64,000 nt of DNA from Karstenula rhodostoma CBS 690.94 (Eukaryota > Ascomycota > Dothideomycetes > Pleosporales > Didymosphaeriaceae): positions 1,817,470-1,881,469 of the forward strand of contig MU001495.1 in NCBI GenBank assembly GCA_010093485.1, given 5' to 3'. The notes beneath the pieces are model-generated. The model did no database searches. It was not told the DNA's origin and saw only the letters and a program-made list of their open reading frames with translations. The position numbers and the translations under genes were made by a program. The first letter of the stretch is position 1; each line of letters begins with the position of its first letter. Positions 23,303 through 35,736 of the stretch are shown here, one piece after another.

Positions 23303-25830
23303 CTTGGATTGTAGAGTGTGAGAAGGTTTTAGAATGGATGTGGTTGGTGTTTGGAGGCCTTCAGGAAACAAGTGCCTGCTTTATATACCGCTTCTGATGG
23401 AATCTGAACTTTTCTTGCCTCGAGTACTCAACAAATGTAGAGGATGTCCAAGGTTCGTGCTACACTCCTTCTGGTGAGTGAATTCTAGAACACGTCGAGG
23501 CCAAGACATTGAGGCTGCATTGTTAGCGCATCAACGGTTTGACCAGGCGTGTGCATGTCTGCGAGAAATCCCTTCAGACTCGAGCATCCTTGGCTACAGG
23601 TGTATATCTACAGCTCTAATGAACCTTGTCTCCAACTGACCACGGCGTTGTAATGCTCCTACTGGCGTTTTTGGTAGGTATAATGAGACATTGGTGCCTC
23701 GTCCTTTAGTCGTGACGACCCAGATAGAGAAAGTTTGTTAAAGTTCGGAGTATGCCGCAAGCGCCATTTTGGGAAGGTAACGGGGAAGCATCGCCTCTTT
23801 CCCGCCCGTCTGTCGTGCCGCAGTAGGATCCCGCCGACAGGGACCATGTAAGCGATCCCTACAGATGACTTTTCTGATGGGCTTTTCGTTCGCGCTTTCC
23901 CGTCTGGGACATACGCGGCCCGTTATGCACGATCTCGATGCGGGCTGTTCCGTGGAACGTTCGGCTTGGTGTGAGATTCTGCGAGTAAGATGGTCGTGAT
24001 TTTCGTCTGTACGAGAAGGAAGCATATGCAACGCAAGCCACTTCGTGTATATGTTCCTGCGCACTAGGTGAGATGGATTTATCCACCAATGAGTTGCTCT
24101 AGTTTCTCAACACTGGCAGAGTATTGCCCTGATATGCTGATACTCGACCCATAACCGTACAGTTGGTGTTGCAAGCTGATGTCTCGCGCGGAACTCTTCG
24201 GTCATTTTGAGCCGGCAACATGAACGTCGTACCTTCCGAAGCCATTCTAGAGGACACTTCATCGCTGACACTAGATCCTGACTTGCAACGCCTCCAGGTC
24301 TGGGGTCTTGGCGATAAAATTTGCGACGTTTTTCTATGTTTGCAAAAGTGGGACGACGCAGATCTAGATGTTGTAGGCACCGGAAAAAGGTGTAGGAAGC
24401 ACAGTCCTGGCTTCGATAACCTATCGATTGTAGCGTAGAGCCCTCCAGCTTCTAGGAAAGGCGTTGATGCTTCCCAGGCCAAGTCTATAGGCAAGGCGAG
24501 CAGTTCGAGCTTATATTAGGGAACGCAGGCTATGTGATAGATCGGAGAATCAGACTTGATGAAGTTCCAGTGTGGGGCTATTGACATATAAACAGCCGCT
24601 TGCGCATTGACAGCAGATTCGTCACCGTGGCCGCCGTATTGAATTGAAGTCTTGCTGGTCAAATGCAGATCTAGGAACTCCAGCGTGTAGACTGCGTGCC
24701 AGACTCCAGGCTAGAAACATGGTTGCCGGAATCGTAAGCCTCCCATCAGATATTTTCCGTTTGGTATGGCAGCTTTCCGACGCGGTCTCAAAAAGCTATT
24801 TCTCTCATGCTCGGTTGTCAGCATCTCGCACTCTAAGGAGAGATGATACCCCTTCTGCACTACTATTTTGCTGGGAATGGTCTTCTATCCACCTATTGCG
24901 ATGTCTGTTGGAGAGATACCTTGTCACATGTAGATGTGCCTGGCTGATTGCTGGGCAAGGTAATCCAGGATCGGCGCGTGACAGCCCGCGACAGAGCAGT
25001 CTCTACCGAAAGTGAGTTGTTTTGAAATTGGCGGCATTGTGACAGGTATCAATGATTTTCTGGCACCCCACCGAGTTCCTTTACTGTGTTTTGCCGTGGC
25101 TTGCAAAAGCGCGCCAAGTATCACATTTGATCAATGATTTTCTAATTGTTGACACGAACCACGAAGTGGTCTCCCGTAAAACGATAGACAAAACATAGAC
25201 TGCGACTGTCGCCTAATAGTAACACACAATGGAGACAGGTATCAAGAGATAGCTCTCTGCGCAGGTGTAGGTTTTTCGTGGCAACATGGAGACCGTATAG
25301 AAGGCAAGGTGTAGTTGGCTTCCGAATAGTTGAGCCTGCCGTGATTTTTTACTAGATTGCCTACATTTGCGGACCTGATACTGTACTGCCGGTGTCGATG
25401 AGAACAGGTGCAGGTACGTGAAACGTAACGTGACTACCGCGGGCTTCCTCTTGGCACGCAAACGTGATAAAATTGACGAGGGCTTGTGTTGAAGAAACAG
25501 AGCAAGATGGTACAACGACGCGGCTGCTAAACGTGCGACGTTATATAGATTTAGAGGCTATGCTCGCAACCTTTTTGGCCTAGAAACATCATGAGCACTG
25601 TTTTTTCGCGAGCCAAAGTCTGATGTCGAAACAGGTTTTTGAAATGTAAGAGTGATTGGATTTGTTCGATAGCCTCGTCCGGAATGAAGGAACAAGGGCG
25701 TTGCGATCAAGGGCGTTTCTAAGCATTGCACGGTGTTGATCCCGTTCGGTCGTTCTTGGCACCCCCGAACTTGTTGGCTTGGCACCTCTGGAAATTGTTA
25801 GCCAGCGCGACGACCTCCATCACAGCTCTA
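23303..25830. other. Gene-poor interval, 2.5 kb, with a short repeat element
   Basis: I find no convincing gene. Frames of 70-130 codons at 24099-24494 (minus), 24220-24438 (plus) and 25213-25515 (minus) lack motifs and plausible exon neighbours. The interval contains the composite repeat at 25041-25245. Confidence 0.6.
25041..25245. mobile_element. Short non-autonomous element-like repeat with 12-bp flanking direct repeats
   Basis: GACAGGTATCAA occurs at 25041-25052 and again at 25234-25245. The ~181 bp between them contain two modules shared with other loci: R2 (25061-25114, also at 20304-20358) and R1 (25136-25233, also at 391-482). The flanking direct repeats look like a target-site duplication, which would suit a SINE- or MITE-like element; no ORF, clear pol III boxes or terminal inverted repeats are seen. 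A 14-mer (ATCAATGATTTTCT) also flanks the R2 module. Confidence 0.5.
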
Positions 25831-26770
25831 ATGGCACACCCACGCTCCCTCCTCGCTCCCCTGGGCAGAATCACCGCCCCGTCAATAGCGTCCGCACGAC
25901 CGTCACTACCCCGATTAGCCGCCCTCCCGCTGTACCAGACGTCAATACGATGCAAAACGACAAAGGCACCCGATGCGAGGAAGAGGAAGGCGCGCAAGCA
26001 CTACCTCCAGTCTGACCTCCGGAAAGCAGACCAGTTCTCGCTGGTAGATGCGATGCAGTATGTCTCACCTGCACCAACATTTTCGTACAGCATGAAGCTA
26101 ACTGCGCAACAGCTACATCCGCGCCTTCGAAGTCGGCCGCGGCGCGACATCTTCCAAGTACGAAATGCACGTCCGCTTCCGCACGCTCAAGAACGGGCCC
26201 TCGGTTCGCAACCGCCTGCGCCTCCCGCACCCTGTCAAGACCGACCTGCGCATCTGCGTCATCGCGCCGCCAGACTCCAAGGCTGCGGCCGACGCCCGCG
26301 CCGCTGGTGCCTCGCTCGTTGGCGAAGAAGAAATATTTGCGAAGATCAAGGAGGGCCAAATCGAGTTCGACCGCTGCTTATGCCACATGGACAGCCTGCA
26401 GAAGATGAACAAGGCCGCGTTGGGAAGAGTGCTAGGTCCCAAGGGGTTGATGCCGTCTACCAAGACGGGGACGGTGGTCACCAATGTTGGGGCGGCGGTG
26501 AAGTCGATGGTGGGGGCAAGCGAGTACAGGGAGAGAGATGCGGTGGTCCGGCTGGCGGTTGGGCAGCTGGGTTTCACGCCGGAGGAGATGCAGACGAATA
26601 TCAAGGCGTTTATGGAGACCCTGAAGAAGGATATTGCGCGGTTGAATGGCACGCCGAAGGAGATCCACGAGGTGGTGCTCAGTTCGACAAATGCGCCGGG
26701 GTTCACGCTGAATGGGGAGTTCAAGGGCGCGGATTCTGTGTCGGCGAGGGTATTGTCGGGACCGTTGTAG
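25831..26770 (+). CDS. MRPL1: Mitochondrial large-subunit ribosomal protein uL1m
   Basis: This is a component of the mitoribosome L1 stalk. Exons 25831-26057 and 26113-26770 encode 294 aa. The basic, Ser/Arg-rich N-terminus lacking acidic residues (first ~45 aa) is a mitochondrial presequence. The L1 signature segments are visible: YIRAFEVGRGATSSKYEM, RVLGPKGLMPS followed by KTGTV, and VGASEYRER. The intron has GTATGT and ACAG ends and a CTAAC branch site (TGAAGCTAACTG). It converges on COG2, with ~200 bp between stops. Confidence 0.92.
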
Positions 26771-26967
26771 AGGATGTTGGAGCATGTTGTACAAGACCGC
26801 TTTTTGTAAACTTTTACTAGATGTACAAATAATGTACAATACATACTTTTGCGGCCTGGACGCCATGCTGCGCTTGCAGTCTCTGCTACGCTGTGCTGGG
26901 TATCAATCACGCTTTAAGCTCCTGGGGCCTGCATGCCTTCCGTTCCATGCCATGCCATACCAAATGT

Positions 26968-27899
26968 TCACGCCTTCAGCCCTTTGAGCACCCTCACCGC
27001 CTCGCCCTCCTCCCCCATATCCGCATACACCTTCATGATCCTCATCACCCTCCCCGCCGCCCCCGCCGCCTTCGCCTGCCTCAACGCTGTGCTCAGATCC
27101 AACAACAGCATACTCCTCACCTTCGCCATCCTCGGCGCCTGCGCAACCACAAACGGGTGCTCCGCCAACCCCTTCTCCGCCTCCCGCACAACCCTCCACT
27201 GTAGCATATGCCGTCTCAGCTTCGCAATGGACACACCGCCCACCACACCCTCCTCTTCATCATCATCGTCATCATCCTCTTCCTCATCCTCTTCCTCATC
27301 CTCCTCCTCACTATCGCTCCCCGCCACCTCCACAATCCCCAACCCCTCCTCCACCCCCTTCAACCCCTCCTCAAACCCCACAAGCCTCCTCCCAACCACG
27401 ACCCCCCTCCCCACCCTCTCCCTCTCCCTCACCAAAGCCGCGACTTCCTTCTCCCGCGCCCCCACGCCCTCAGCCAACGTCCCAACCTCCTTCCCAAACC
27501 CCAACAACCCCACCCTCACCTCCTCGACTTTCTCATCGCCCCCGCGCAAACTCGCCCCCAGCGTCAGAAAATCCGTATAGTGCGTGTTCACGAGATCGAG
27601 CAGTTCGCGGGAGAGCAGCGCGGAGCGGGCGCGCAGATCGGAGCGCAGGTCTTCGAGGGTTTGGTGGCGGTTGGAGAGGGTCGAGAGGTAGGATTGGGGT
27701 GTGAAGGATGGCGCGAGGAAGGGCGTGCGGGAGAGGGGGGCGGGGTAGGGGAGGGTGTCGTCGTTTTCTGAGTCGGAGTCGGAGGGGTTGGAGGAGGTGG
27801 GGTGGGTCGGTGAGGTGGGCGACGAGGAGTCGTCGATCTGGGTTGTGTGTCAGATATGAGTATCGGCTGGGCGCAGGGACGTACGTAGAAGCGACTCAT
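26968..27899 (-). CDS. COG2: Conserved oligomeric Golgi complex subunit 2
   Basis: COG2 belongs to lobe A of the COG tether for intra-Golgi retrograde vesicles. Two exons, 27885-27899 (five codons) and 26968-27837, give 294 aa, similar to yeast Cog2 (262 aa). The conserved N-terminal block (PLSRTPFLAPSFTPQSYLS, then a Leu-rich coiled-coil with LVNTHYTDFLTLGASLRG) fits the family. A long Glu/Asp run (27244-27309, coded by GAG/GAT-type triplets) interrupts the coiled coil and is probably variable. The tiny first exon is supported by the GTACGT donor and CCCAG acceptor. It is divergent from the NADH pyrophosphatase gene, with 383 bp between starts. Confidence 0.85.
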
Positions 27900-28282
27900 G
27901 GCTGCGGGGGGCTATCGCATAGCGTTGCGACTTTATTTCTTCAATTGGACTGTCACGTTGTCCAGTTCGCGTTGGATTGGACACAGCACTCTTGTGCTTG
28001 GCGTGTGTACGTTGTCGAGTCGCGCCGGCAGCCCAGATCGGAGATAAGCGGACGAGCACGCTCCTCCTTCGGGAGCTTTTCCGATTTCGGAACCAGCACC
28101 ATCAGCGTGCCTGTTGGTTTCTAATCGCGGGGCACGATGTCGTCAAGACAAAGATCCCGAGGTAGTAGGGTTTTTAGCCTCCGTTTCCTGCTTGCCCCTT
28201 GCCTGCAGTTGTATGGTCTGTTCAATCCCGCTGTTATACGTGCATACATACATACGACCGAGGTCTTCGAGCTACCGACAAC

Positions 28283-29619
28283 ATGCCACTGCCGCTGCCC
28301 GACCTCCCTGAGCCCGCACATCCCGAGGTCGACAGCATGCTCTCGAGGAAGTTTGGAAAGGAGATCGCGAACTACTTTTCGGGTAAGCCTTGGGAACCTA
28401 AAACGACAACCTTTAGGCGGTTTTTGACCAAGACCCTCCATAGGCTCTCCTCTGAACCGCGTGTCTTTCCTCCGCGCAGACCACTCCTTTCTCTCGCAAG
28501 CAATCCGCCACCCCACCACCAAGGTCCTGATCTTCAACAAGCTCGAACCTCTGGTCCGTTCGCCCACCTCCATAGCAACGGCCAGTTTCGCCGATGTTAC
28601 TCCTATCGTTGGCGCAGACCCGTTCTCCAAATCTGAGGAGGACACTATTTCCGACTATAATTCGAGCACCTATATCCCCCAGATAATATTTCTGGGACTG
28701 GATGAGAGGTCGGAAGGGCTGGTGTACAAAGAGCACTACAAGGGCGTGCCATGGTTCGCCGTCGATGTCACGCCTAAAGGCGCGCTGACCGAGGAGTGCG
28801 AGAAGCTGATCAACAAGGTAACCGCCGATGGAAAGGAGTTCAGCAAGGGACGCATGCACACGAGTTTGCCGGCGCAGGAAGGTCCGTTGGTCTTGTGTGA
28901 ACTGAATGACCCCGACTGACCACCGCATAGCCGCGATATACGCCGAGGCGCGTCATTTGCTCGACTGGAATGCGAGAAACCCCTTCTGTGCCGCCTGTGG
29001 ATATGCCACGCTCTCGACACATGCAGGGTTCAAGCGAACTTGCCCGCCAAAGGATATCGCGCCTTCAGTGCAGAATCCAGAGCGGCCACCATGTGCTACA
29101 AGGACTGGCGTCTCGAACTTGTGCTTCCCTCGGACGGATCCGACAGTAATCATGGCTGTTGTCTCTGCAGACGGTCAGCGCATGCTACTTGGTCGCCAAA
29201 AGCGCTGGCCACCGTATTGGTACAGCACGCTTGCTGGCTTCCTTGAGCCCGCCGAATCCGTGGAAGAAGCTGTACGTCGCGAAGTGTGGGAAGAGAGCGG
29301 AGTGCATCTTGGACGTGTGGTGATTCACTCTACACAACCATGGCCGTACCCTGCGAATCTGATGATTGGCGCCATCGGCCAAGCCATCCCTGGAGGTGAA
29401 GATATCCATCTCGGACACGATGTAGAACTGGAAGATGCGAAATGGTTCACCGCCGAGGAACTGAGGGAAGCGCTTAAGGTAGGGATGAGTGGCTTGGGAG
29501 AGGACGCTGGTCCGGAATACAAGGAGGGCGGATTGAGGGTTCCGCCGCCAACAGCTATTGCGAATCAGTTGATGACTGCTGTGGCAAATGGATTTGCCAG
29601 TGGGGCGCCCATGATATAG
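28283..29619 (+). CDS. NPY1: NADH pyrophosphatase, Nudix family
   Basis: The enzyme hydrolyses NADH/NAD to NMN(H) and AMP and may act on NAD-capped RNA. Exons 28283-28382, 28444-28881 and 28931-29619 give 408 aa. The N-terminal NYFSGSPLNRVSFLR, the zinc ribbon (C199, C202, C217, C235) and the Nudix box (G283-x5-E289-x7-R297-E298-V299-x-E301-E302-x-G304-V305) are all present, with the NADH-type downstream region (QPWPYPANLMIG). The second intron starts with GTCCGT, an unusual but usable donor. The C-terminus (APMI) is not a PTS1, unlike the yeast peroxisomal enzyme, so peroxisomal location is not supported. Confidence 0.94.
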
Positions 29620-29687
29620 ACATAGACGCGCTGATAGAATCGTTTTTGAACAGTATTCGACATTGTATTTGGCGGTATTGTCGCTTT

Positions 29688-30870
29688 TTACGGCAGGACG
29701 ATGTACTTGGTGAGATGTTGTGGTATCGCGCCGAGAAGCTTCTTCTCTTCAAGCCACTTCTTAGAGAAGAGTCGGTCTGCGTAGCGGTAAGCGCCATCGC
29801 AAAGCAGTGTTACGACGGTCGAGCCCTTTCCGAGCTTCTCTGCCACCTCTTTTGCTGCAACCACGTTCAAACATGAGCTGGCGCCCAAGTAGAGACCCTC
29901 CTCGTCCAGACAGCGGTATACCATTTCGATGGTCTTCTCATCGCTAATGTGCAGCGAGCCATCCAAGAGGTCAATGTCCGGCTTCAGGTTGTCTGTCACG
30001 CGACCCTGACCGATTCCCTCTGTTATTGAGCCACCAGCCCGATCTGCAAGCTTGCCTCCGCTCTGAATGTACGAGTGCAAGACAGACCCCGGGGGGTCCG
30101 CAAGGAAGCACTTCACCCTTCCGTCACTCTTCTCCTTCAGGTACCTGGTGACGCCCGCGAGCGATCCTCCTGTGCCAGTCGCGCAGGTAAAAGCATCAAC
30201 CTTGCCCTCGGTCTGGTACCAGATCTCAGGGCCGGTAGTCTCGATGTGCGCCTGTCGATTCGCGACGTTATCGAACTGGTTAGTCCAGACGGCGTTGTCC
30301 AAGCTCTCTGCGTGCCTCTTGGCCTGGTGGTTGTAGTTTTGTGGGTTGTCGAATGCAACAGCCGGTACTGGATAGACCTCGGCGCCTAGTAATCGCAGCA
30401 AGTCGATCTTGCCCTGCGACTGCGTGTTGGGCATGTAGATGACCAGCTTGTATCCCTTTGAACGGCAGACGTGGGCGAGGCCAATGCCGGTGTTTCCTGC
30501 GGTTCCCTCAATGACAGTGCCGCCTGGCTTCAGCAGTCCAAGTTTCTCGGCGTTTTCGACAACGTAGAGGGCGGCGCGATCCTTCACGCTACCACCAGGG
30601 TTCTGGAACTCGGCTTTGCCCAGGACGTTGCATCCTGTTTCCTCCGAAAGGCGCTTGAGGCGGATAAGCGGCGTCTTTCCAATTGCTGGTATGTGTCAAT
30701 GGGAGACGCATTGTAGAGGAAGTATCCAACCTACCATCCAGGAAGCCCCGCTGGCCAATGCCTTGCGCTTTTGAGATGTTGATACTGGTCTGGTAGCCAG
30801 CTTCTGACTGTATGCTCTCTGCGCTCCGCCAGAGCGAGGCTGCGAAACGTCGCGGTGCGGTCCTGAACAT
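29688..30870 (-). CDS. Mitochondrial-type cysteine synthase (O-acetylserine sulfhydrylase)
   Basis: This PLP enzyme makes cysteine from O-acetylserine and sulphide. Exons 30735-30870 and 29688-30685 encode 377 aa. The Arg-rich N-terminus ([16 protein letters not shown]) looks like a mitochondrial presequence. PLP lysine K80 lies in [12 protein letters not shown], the substrate loop is [11 protein letters not shown], and the phosphate-binding loop is [11 protein letters not shown]. Fungi have several paralogues, so I leave the symbol empty. It is divergent from the condensin gene with only 245 bp between start codons, implying a compact shared promoter. Confidence 0.93.
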
Positions 30871-31115
30871 GTTGCACGAACGTCAAGCTGGCAATGCGTT
30901 GAGTTGAGCAAGAGCAAGAGGCGTTGTCCACCGAGAGCTTTGTCTTCCGCGGCGAATCACGTCGCCTCGCCGATGGCGCAATGCCATGACTCGCGCTTGC
31001 CCAGCGCTCGCCTGCACGTGCCGGCCCCTCCGCAACACGCTTGTCCGCTTCCAGTCCAGCCGTAAACAAACAACTGCATCGCCGCCACTGCGAACAGGAC
31101 ACGCCCGAACACACG

Positions 31116-34100
31116 ATGCCGGGACGAACAGCGTCGCGCTCGACGCGCTCAGTCCGCTCTTCGACCGCGGCGACGACGCGCAAATCCACCAGAGGACGCA
31201 GTTCCGCAGCCAACGTGGAAATACCAGATGAGGGGCCTGAGAGTTCGATACGCACCGAGATCAATCAGATATTCGACGATGCCCAAAACACGACCGCAAC
31301 GCAGCGGAAGCTGCAGACCATGTTGCGCAAGATCCAGGAGCGGTGCTGCTATGAGCAGGCCGAAAGCAAGAAGAAGAAGAAGGCACAGGAAGAGGAACAG
31401 TTCGACGAGCAGGACTTCAACACCGAGGTCGTGCGGTGCTTGTTGAGGGTACTGAACGTGAAGAAGGGAGTCCAGGAGGGAGACCGCGTCATCAAGTTCT
31501 TGGGTCTGTTCGTCAAGAACGCTTCTGAGAAGGGCAAGTTCTCCGTGGACGGCACTTGTCGACCGTTTGCTGATAGTCTCTAGATCGCCAGATATACCAA
31601 GCAGACACCGAAGACGCGACGGAAATGCATGAGACTCCTACCAGCCGTCTCATCGAGCAGATCATTCGGACGCTACTCGGCATTCTCTTTCCTGCAGATG
31701 GCAACCCTGTACAGAACAAAATCGTCCACTTCCGAGCCACGCAAGCTCTGGCACACATCGTCGGCCAGTTAACTGCCCTGGACGACGATCTCTTTGCTTT
31801 ATTAAGAGTTTGTCTCAAGAAACTATCCCGGCACAAGGAATCAGCGGTCCGCGTGCAGGCAGTGCTGGGACTTAGTCACCTCATGAACACCGACGACGAT
31901 GAAGACGACGAAGAAGACGATGACGACATCGCCAGCAACATTCTGGAAAAGCTCCTCGACATGATGCAAAACGATCCGAGCGCCGAGGTCCGACGTGCTA
32001 TACTCCACAATATAGAGCAAAGCAAAGATTCGATACGGTACATATTCGAACGTGCTAGAGATATAGATCCGATGGTCAGGCGGATAGTCTACCGCAAGGT
32101 TCTTCCGAGTCTGGCCGACTTCCGTTTTATGAGGCTTGTTGAGCGAGAAAAGCTCCTTCGATGGGGTTTACGCGACCGAGACGATATTGTGCGGAAGGCT
32201 GCCGCTCGTGTGTTCTGCGAGAAGTGGCTCGAGGATTGCGCTGCTACGTACGATACTCGTCCAGACGAAGAGAGAAGGCCTGGTGAACCCGCCCCGCCCA
32301 GCCTCGAGGCTGTCAGGGAACTTCTGGAGCGTATCAATGTCGTCGACTACGCAGACGAGGACGGCATTGCGCATGATGCCATGCAGCATTTCTGGGAAAT
32401 ACGCACAGACTACCGCGATTTTATCACGTTCGACGATCACGAATTCTGGAGAGACAAGCTGGACCCGCAATATGCCTTCTTGGCACGCAGTTTGATGGAC
32501 TACTGCAATAGTCTTAATGAGAAAACCGATGTTGCCCTCAAGCAAGACCTAGAAGACAAGTTCCCCACGACGGCGCAGTTTGACTATATTCTCAAAAAAC
32601 ACCTCAACGAGCTTCTCACATCCATTAGCCAGTACTATGGCTCTGACCTCCCGGAAGATGACTCCGAGATGTTGAAGCTCCACGACGACATGAACGACAA
32701 GGAGTTCACGGTGCAACAGCTTCTGCACATTGCTCTCAGCCTCGACTACAGCGATGGTGTTGGACGGAACCAGATGATGAACATGGTGCGTGAGGCTCTA
32801 TCTCGAGCTGAGCTTCCGGAAGGATGTACCAAGTTGGCCATTCAAGTTCTACGCGTCTGTTGCGATACCGAATCCGAGTTCTGTCAGCTCATTGTCGAAG
32901 CCATTGCCGAGGTAAAGGACACCCTGATGGCTGATGACGCCACCGTCACAGGTGACGACGATGACGAGAGTTTCCATTCGGCTCAGTCCGATGTCGAAAG
33001 CGACACTGTTCAGGCCAGACCGAAGAAGGCCAAGGCCGCGAAAGAGATGGACCCCGAGGAAGAGGAAAGGCGACGCGAGCTTGAGGTCAACGTATACCTG
33101 AAGTGTCTGGATATCGCTCAAAACATGTTGCAAACCGTTGTCAAGAGTGATTTTTCAAACCAGTCTTTGACGACTGTCCTGAATACCCTCGTTGTCCCGG
33201 CCGTTCGTGAACAAGAGGCAATGATCAGAGAGCGCGGTATTACATGTCTTGCGTTGGGCGCAATTCTTAACGAGGTACATCTGCTCAATATTGAATTTTT
33301 AACACATTCTAATCAGTTCTGTCTAGGATCTCGCCAGGAATAACATTGAGTTGTTCATACATTGTTTTACCAAGGGCCATGATGCACTCAAAGTGATCGT
33401 CATTCAAGCGTTGGCCGATATTGTATGGCAACACAGATCCCTTCTGAAGGACGAACCGACAGATGACGGAGCCGAGCCGAAACCTAATGAATACGTCAAG
33501 AAGCTCACAAAGAACGTCCTCCTCAAAGGCCTCAGGTCGGACAACAACGAGATCAGCCTTCTTGCGTGCACGGCAGCTTCGAAGCTTCTTCTTTTCGACT
33601 TGCTTCCACGGGAAGAGACAGCGCTGATCTTGAGGGAATTAACTCTGACCTATTTCGACCCGGACACGGCCCAGCAGCCAGGAGTGCGGCAAGCGCTAAG
33701 CTATTTCCTCCCCACCTTCTGCCACTCGAAAATCACCAACGCCTTGCTGATGGCTCAAATATCGGTGCAGCTCATCGGCAAGCTATGGCAGAAGAAGGAA
33801 GATATGGACGATGACGATGATGAAATGGTCGGTTGGCCAATCATTACTGCACATATTGCGGATTGGACAGATGGTCGCAAGGTCGTCAATCAAACGCAGG
33901 TGGACTTTGACGGCAAATCTTCCACGAAACTAGAGGCGGAAGAGCCGCACATCTGGCTCGCTACCGAGATCTTAGAGTATGCACTCACCCGCAACTGCAG
34001 CAGAGACGAGCGCAAGCCTCTGCTCACTTTGCTCACAAAGGCTTACATTGCGCCCACTGGTCCCGCTCCTGATGAGGAGAAACTCAGCACACTCCTCGGT

Positions 34101-34517
34101 CTCGTTAGCGAGGCAGTGGACAGCAACCTTGGCATAGACGCAACGCAGCGCAATCATCTCACCAAGCTTCAGGTCAACCTCACAAAGAGGGTAGGCGATG
34201 TCGAGACAGCTACGCAAGCCGCAGGAAGTGACGCCGAGACGGCCATTCCAGAGGCTACGGAGATTCCAGAGATTGCACCTGCAGAAGAGACAGCGGAAGA
34301 AGAAGAGGATACCATGATGGCTGGCATGCAGGGAGAGTCTACCAGGATGCCCTTGGATCTCGAGGATGATGACGATGTCGAGATGGAAGATGAGGCGAAG
34401 AGTGATAAGCCAATTACAGAGGACGACATTGTGAATAGTCTCTTGGCGAGTGAGATTGATGAGGATGAGGACGACGACGATACTGTTGTAGCACCTGCGA
34501 AGCAGTCGAGACGCTAG
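31116..34517 (+). CDS. YCG1: Condensin complex subunit CAP-G (Ycg1/Cnd3)
   Basis: This HEAT-repeat subunit of condensin binds DNA with the kleisin and compacts chromosomes in mitosis. Exons 31116-31533, 31584-33274 and 33327-34517 give 1099 aa, the usual size. HEAT repeats are seen throughout (for example VRVQAVLGLSHL and EVRRAILHNIEQSKDSI), an acidic loop follows, and the C-terminal Cnd3-type region ends in a long acidic tail. The first intron has a GC donor (GCAAGT) and CTCTAG acceptor; this choice gives ASEKDRQIY, which fits family sequence, while no GT donor gives a workable phase with the good acceptor. The N-terminal Ser/Thr/Arg-rich stretch is probably a phosphorylated tail. Confidence 0.93.
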
Positions 34518-34800
34518 GTGCTTCCCCGTCGACCTCGTTGATTTTTTGCGTCACTAAAAGAAGGTCTTTGGCGTTTGGTCGGTCACTTCCTGGGTGGGCT
34601 GGAGCCTAATCGGCTGGCCATCATGAAATCACGAATGTAACTATGAGGACTGGGTACGGTTTGGTAAATAGTCTGGAGTATTGATTGCATGTTTCCAGCT
34701 CAAAGGCCTACGGAGCGTCGTACGCATTGGAATGAAGTAGCGAAGCCTGCTGATCTCGACCCTTACGAGGACTAACTACTGAACCTGTCACCCTTAAAAT

Positions 34801-35736
34801 CTACCCCGTTCTTACCAAAGCCCAACTAGGCAAACTCTCACTCCGAATTCCCCCCGCCTCCCTCTCGCGCTTCACCACCGCCATCTCCCTCCACACCAAA
34901 TACGGCAAATACCCGACGTTCGCTCTATCCTCCGGTCGAGTCCTCAACATCCGCCCCAACACCCCCCTCAGCTCCCGCGAATACCCCGGCGCCGGATCAT
35001 TCCGCACGCTTTCCCGCCTGCCCGGTGACTGCCGCAGCGTCGTAAGACAGTACACGCTGAGCGCAAGGGAATACACATCGCTGGTGTCAGTGTAGCGCGG
35101 CTCCTCCGGCGCAGCAAACGGCTTCGTCCACGCAGTCATGAGCGGCGACTGCGCATCGCGCTCCATGAGGCTTGCGCCGAAGTCGCCGAGGACAAGCGTC
35201 GGGTACGCGGAGTGTGTGGATTGGCGGTGGGAGGTGAGGAAGACATTACCGGGCTTGATGTCGCGGTGGAGGATCTTGTCCCAGCCGCGCTGGCGGGCGG
35301 TGACGGGCTGCCCGTTCATTGCATCGCGGGAGGACTTCAGCCCCGTTTGCAGGTAGCACAGCGCGGTGGCCATTTCGAAGAGGAGCTTCCAGAGGAAACC
35401 TTCCGGGGCGTAGGTGGAGCGGCGCGCGAGGCGGGAGATCAACCCGTCGAGAGAGCCGAGCTCGCAGTACGTCGTGTAGATGCTGCCGTAGCCGTGGGTG
35501 CGGGGGTCTAGGTCGGCGAAGACGAGGGAGATGATGTGAGGGTGCGAACAAGTGCGGAGGGCGCGGGCTTCGCGGGCGGCATGGCCGGTGCGGATTGCTT
35601 GTGTGGAAACACGCTTTTCGATGTAGAGGGTTGAGGTGCGGCGGTGGCGGACGAGGACGATGCCTTGGTTGAAGCCGCCTTCGCGTTCGGCGGTTAGGTG
35701 GCGGATGGTGGTGAAGTCGGACTGGGAAAGGGGCAT
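34801..35736 (-). CDS. Serine/threonine protein kinase, NEK-like
   Basis: A single-exon kinase of 311 aa consisting almost only of the catalytic domain. The features are the ATP lysine K41 (YIEKRV), HRDIKPGN (157-164), DFG (185-187) and APE (209-211), followed by DVYSLALSVYCL. The glycine loop (EGGFNQGIVL) is degenerate but keeps glycines. The order and the GSLDGLI hinge suggest a NEK/Kin3-like small kinase, and the substrate is unknown. It has no regulatory extension. The 3' third of the gene is strongly G-rich on the sense strand. Confidence 0.85.
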   Translation of the reverse strand: MPLSQSDFTTIRHLTAEREGGFNQGIVLVRHRRTSTLYIEKRVSTQAIRTGHAAREARALRTCSHPHIISLVFADLDPRTHGYGSIYTTYCELGSLDGLISRLARRSTYAPEGFLWKLLFEMATALCYLQTGLKSSRDAMNGQPVTARQRGWDKILHRDIKPGNVFLTSHRQSTHSAYPTLVLGDFGASLMERDAQSPLMTAWTKPFAAPEEPRYTDTSDVYSLALSVYCLTTLRQSPGRRESVRNDPAPGYSRELRGVLGRMLRTRPEDRANVGYLPYLVWREMAVVKREREAGGIRSESLPSWALVRTG

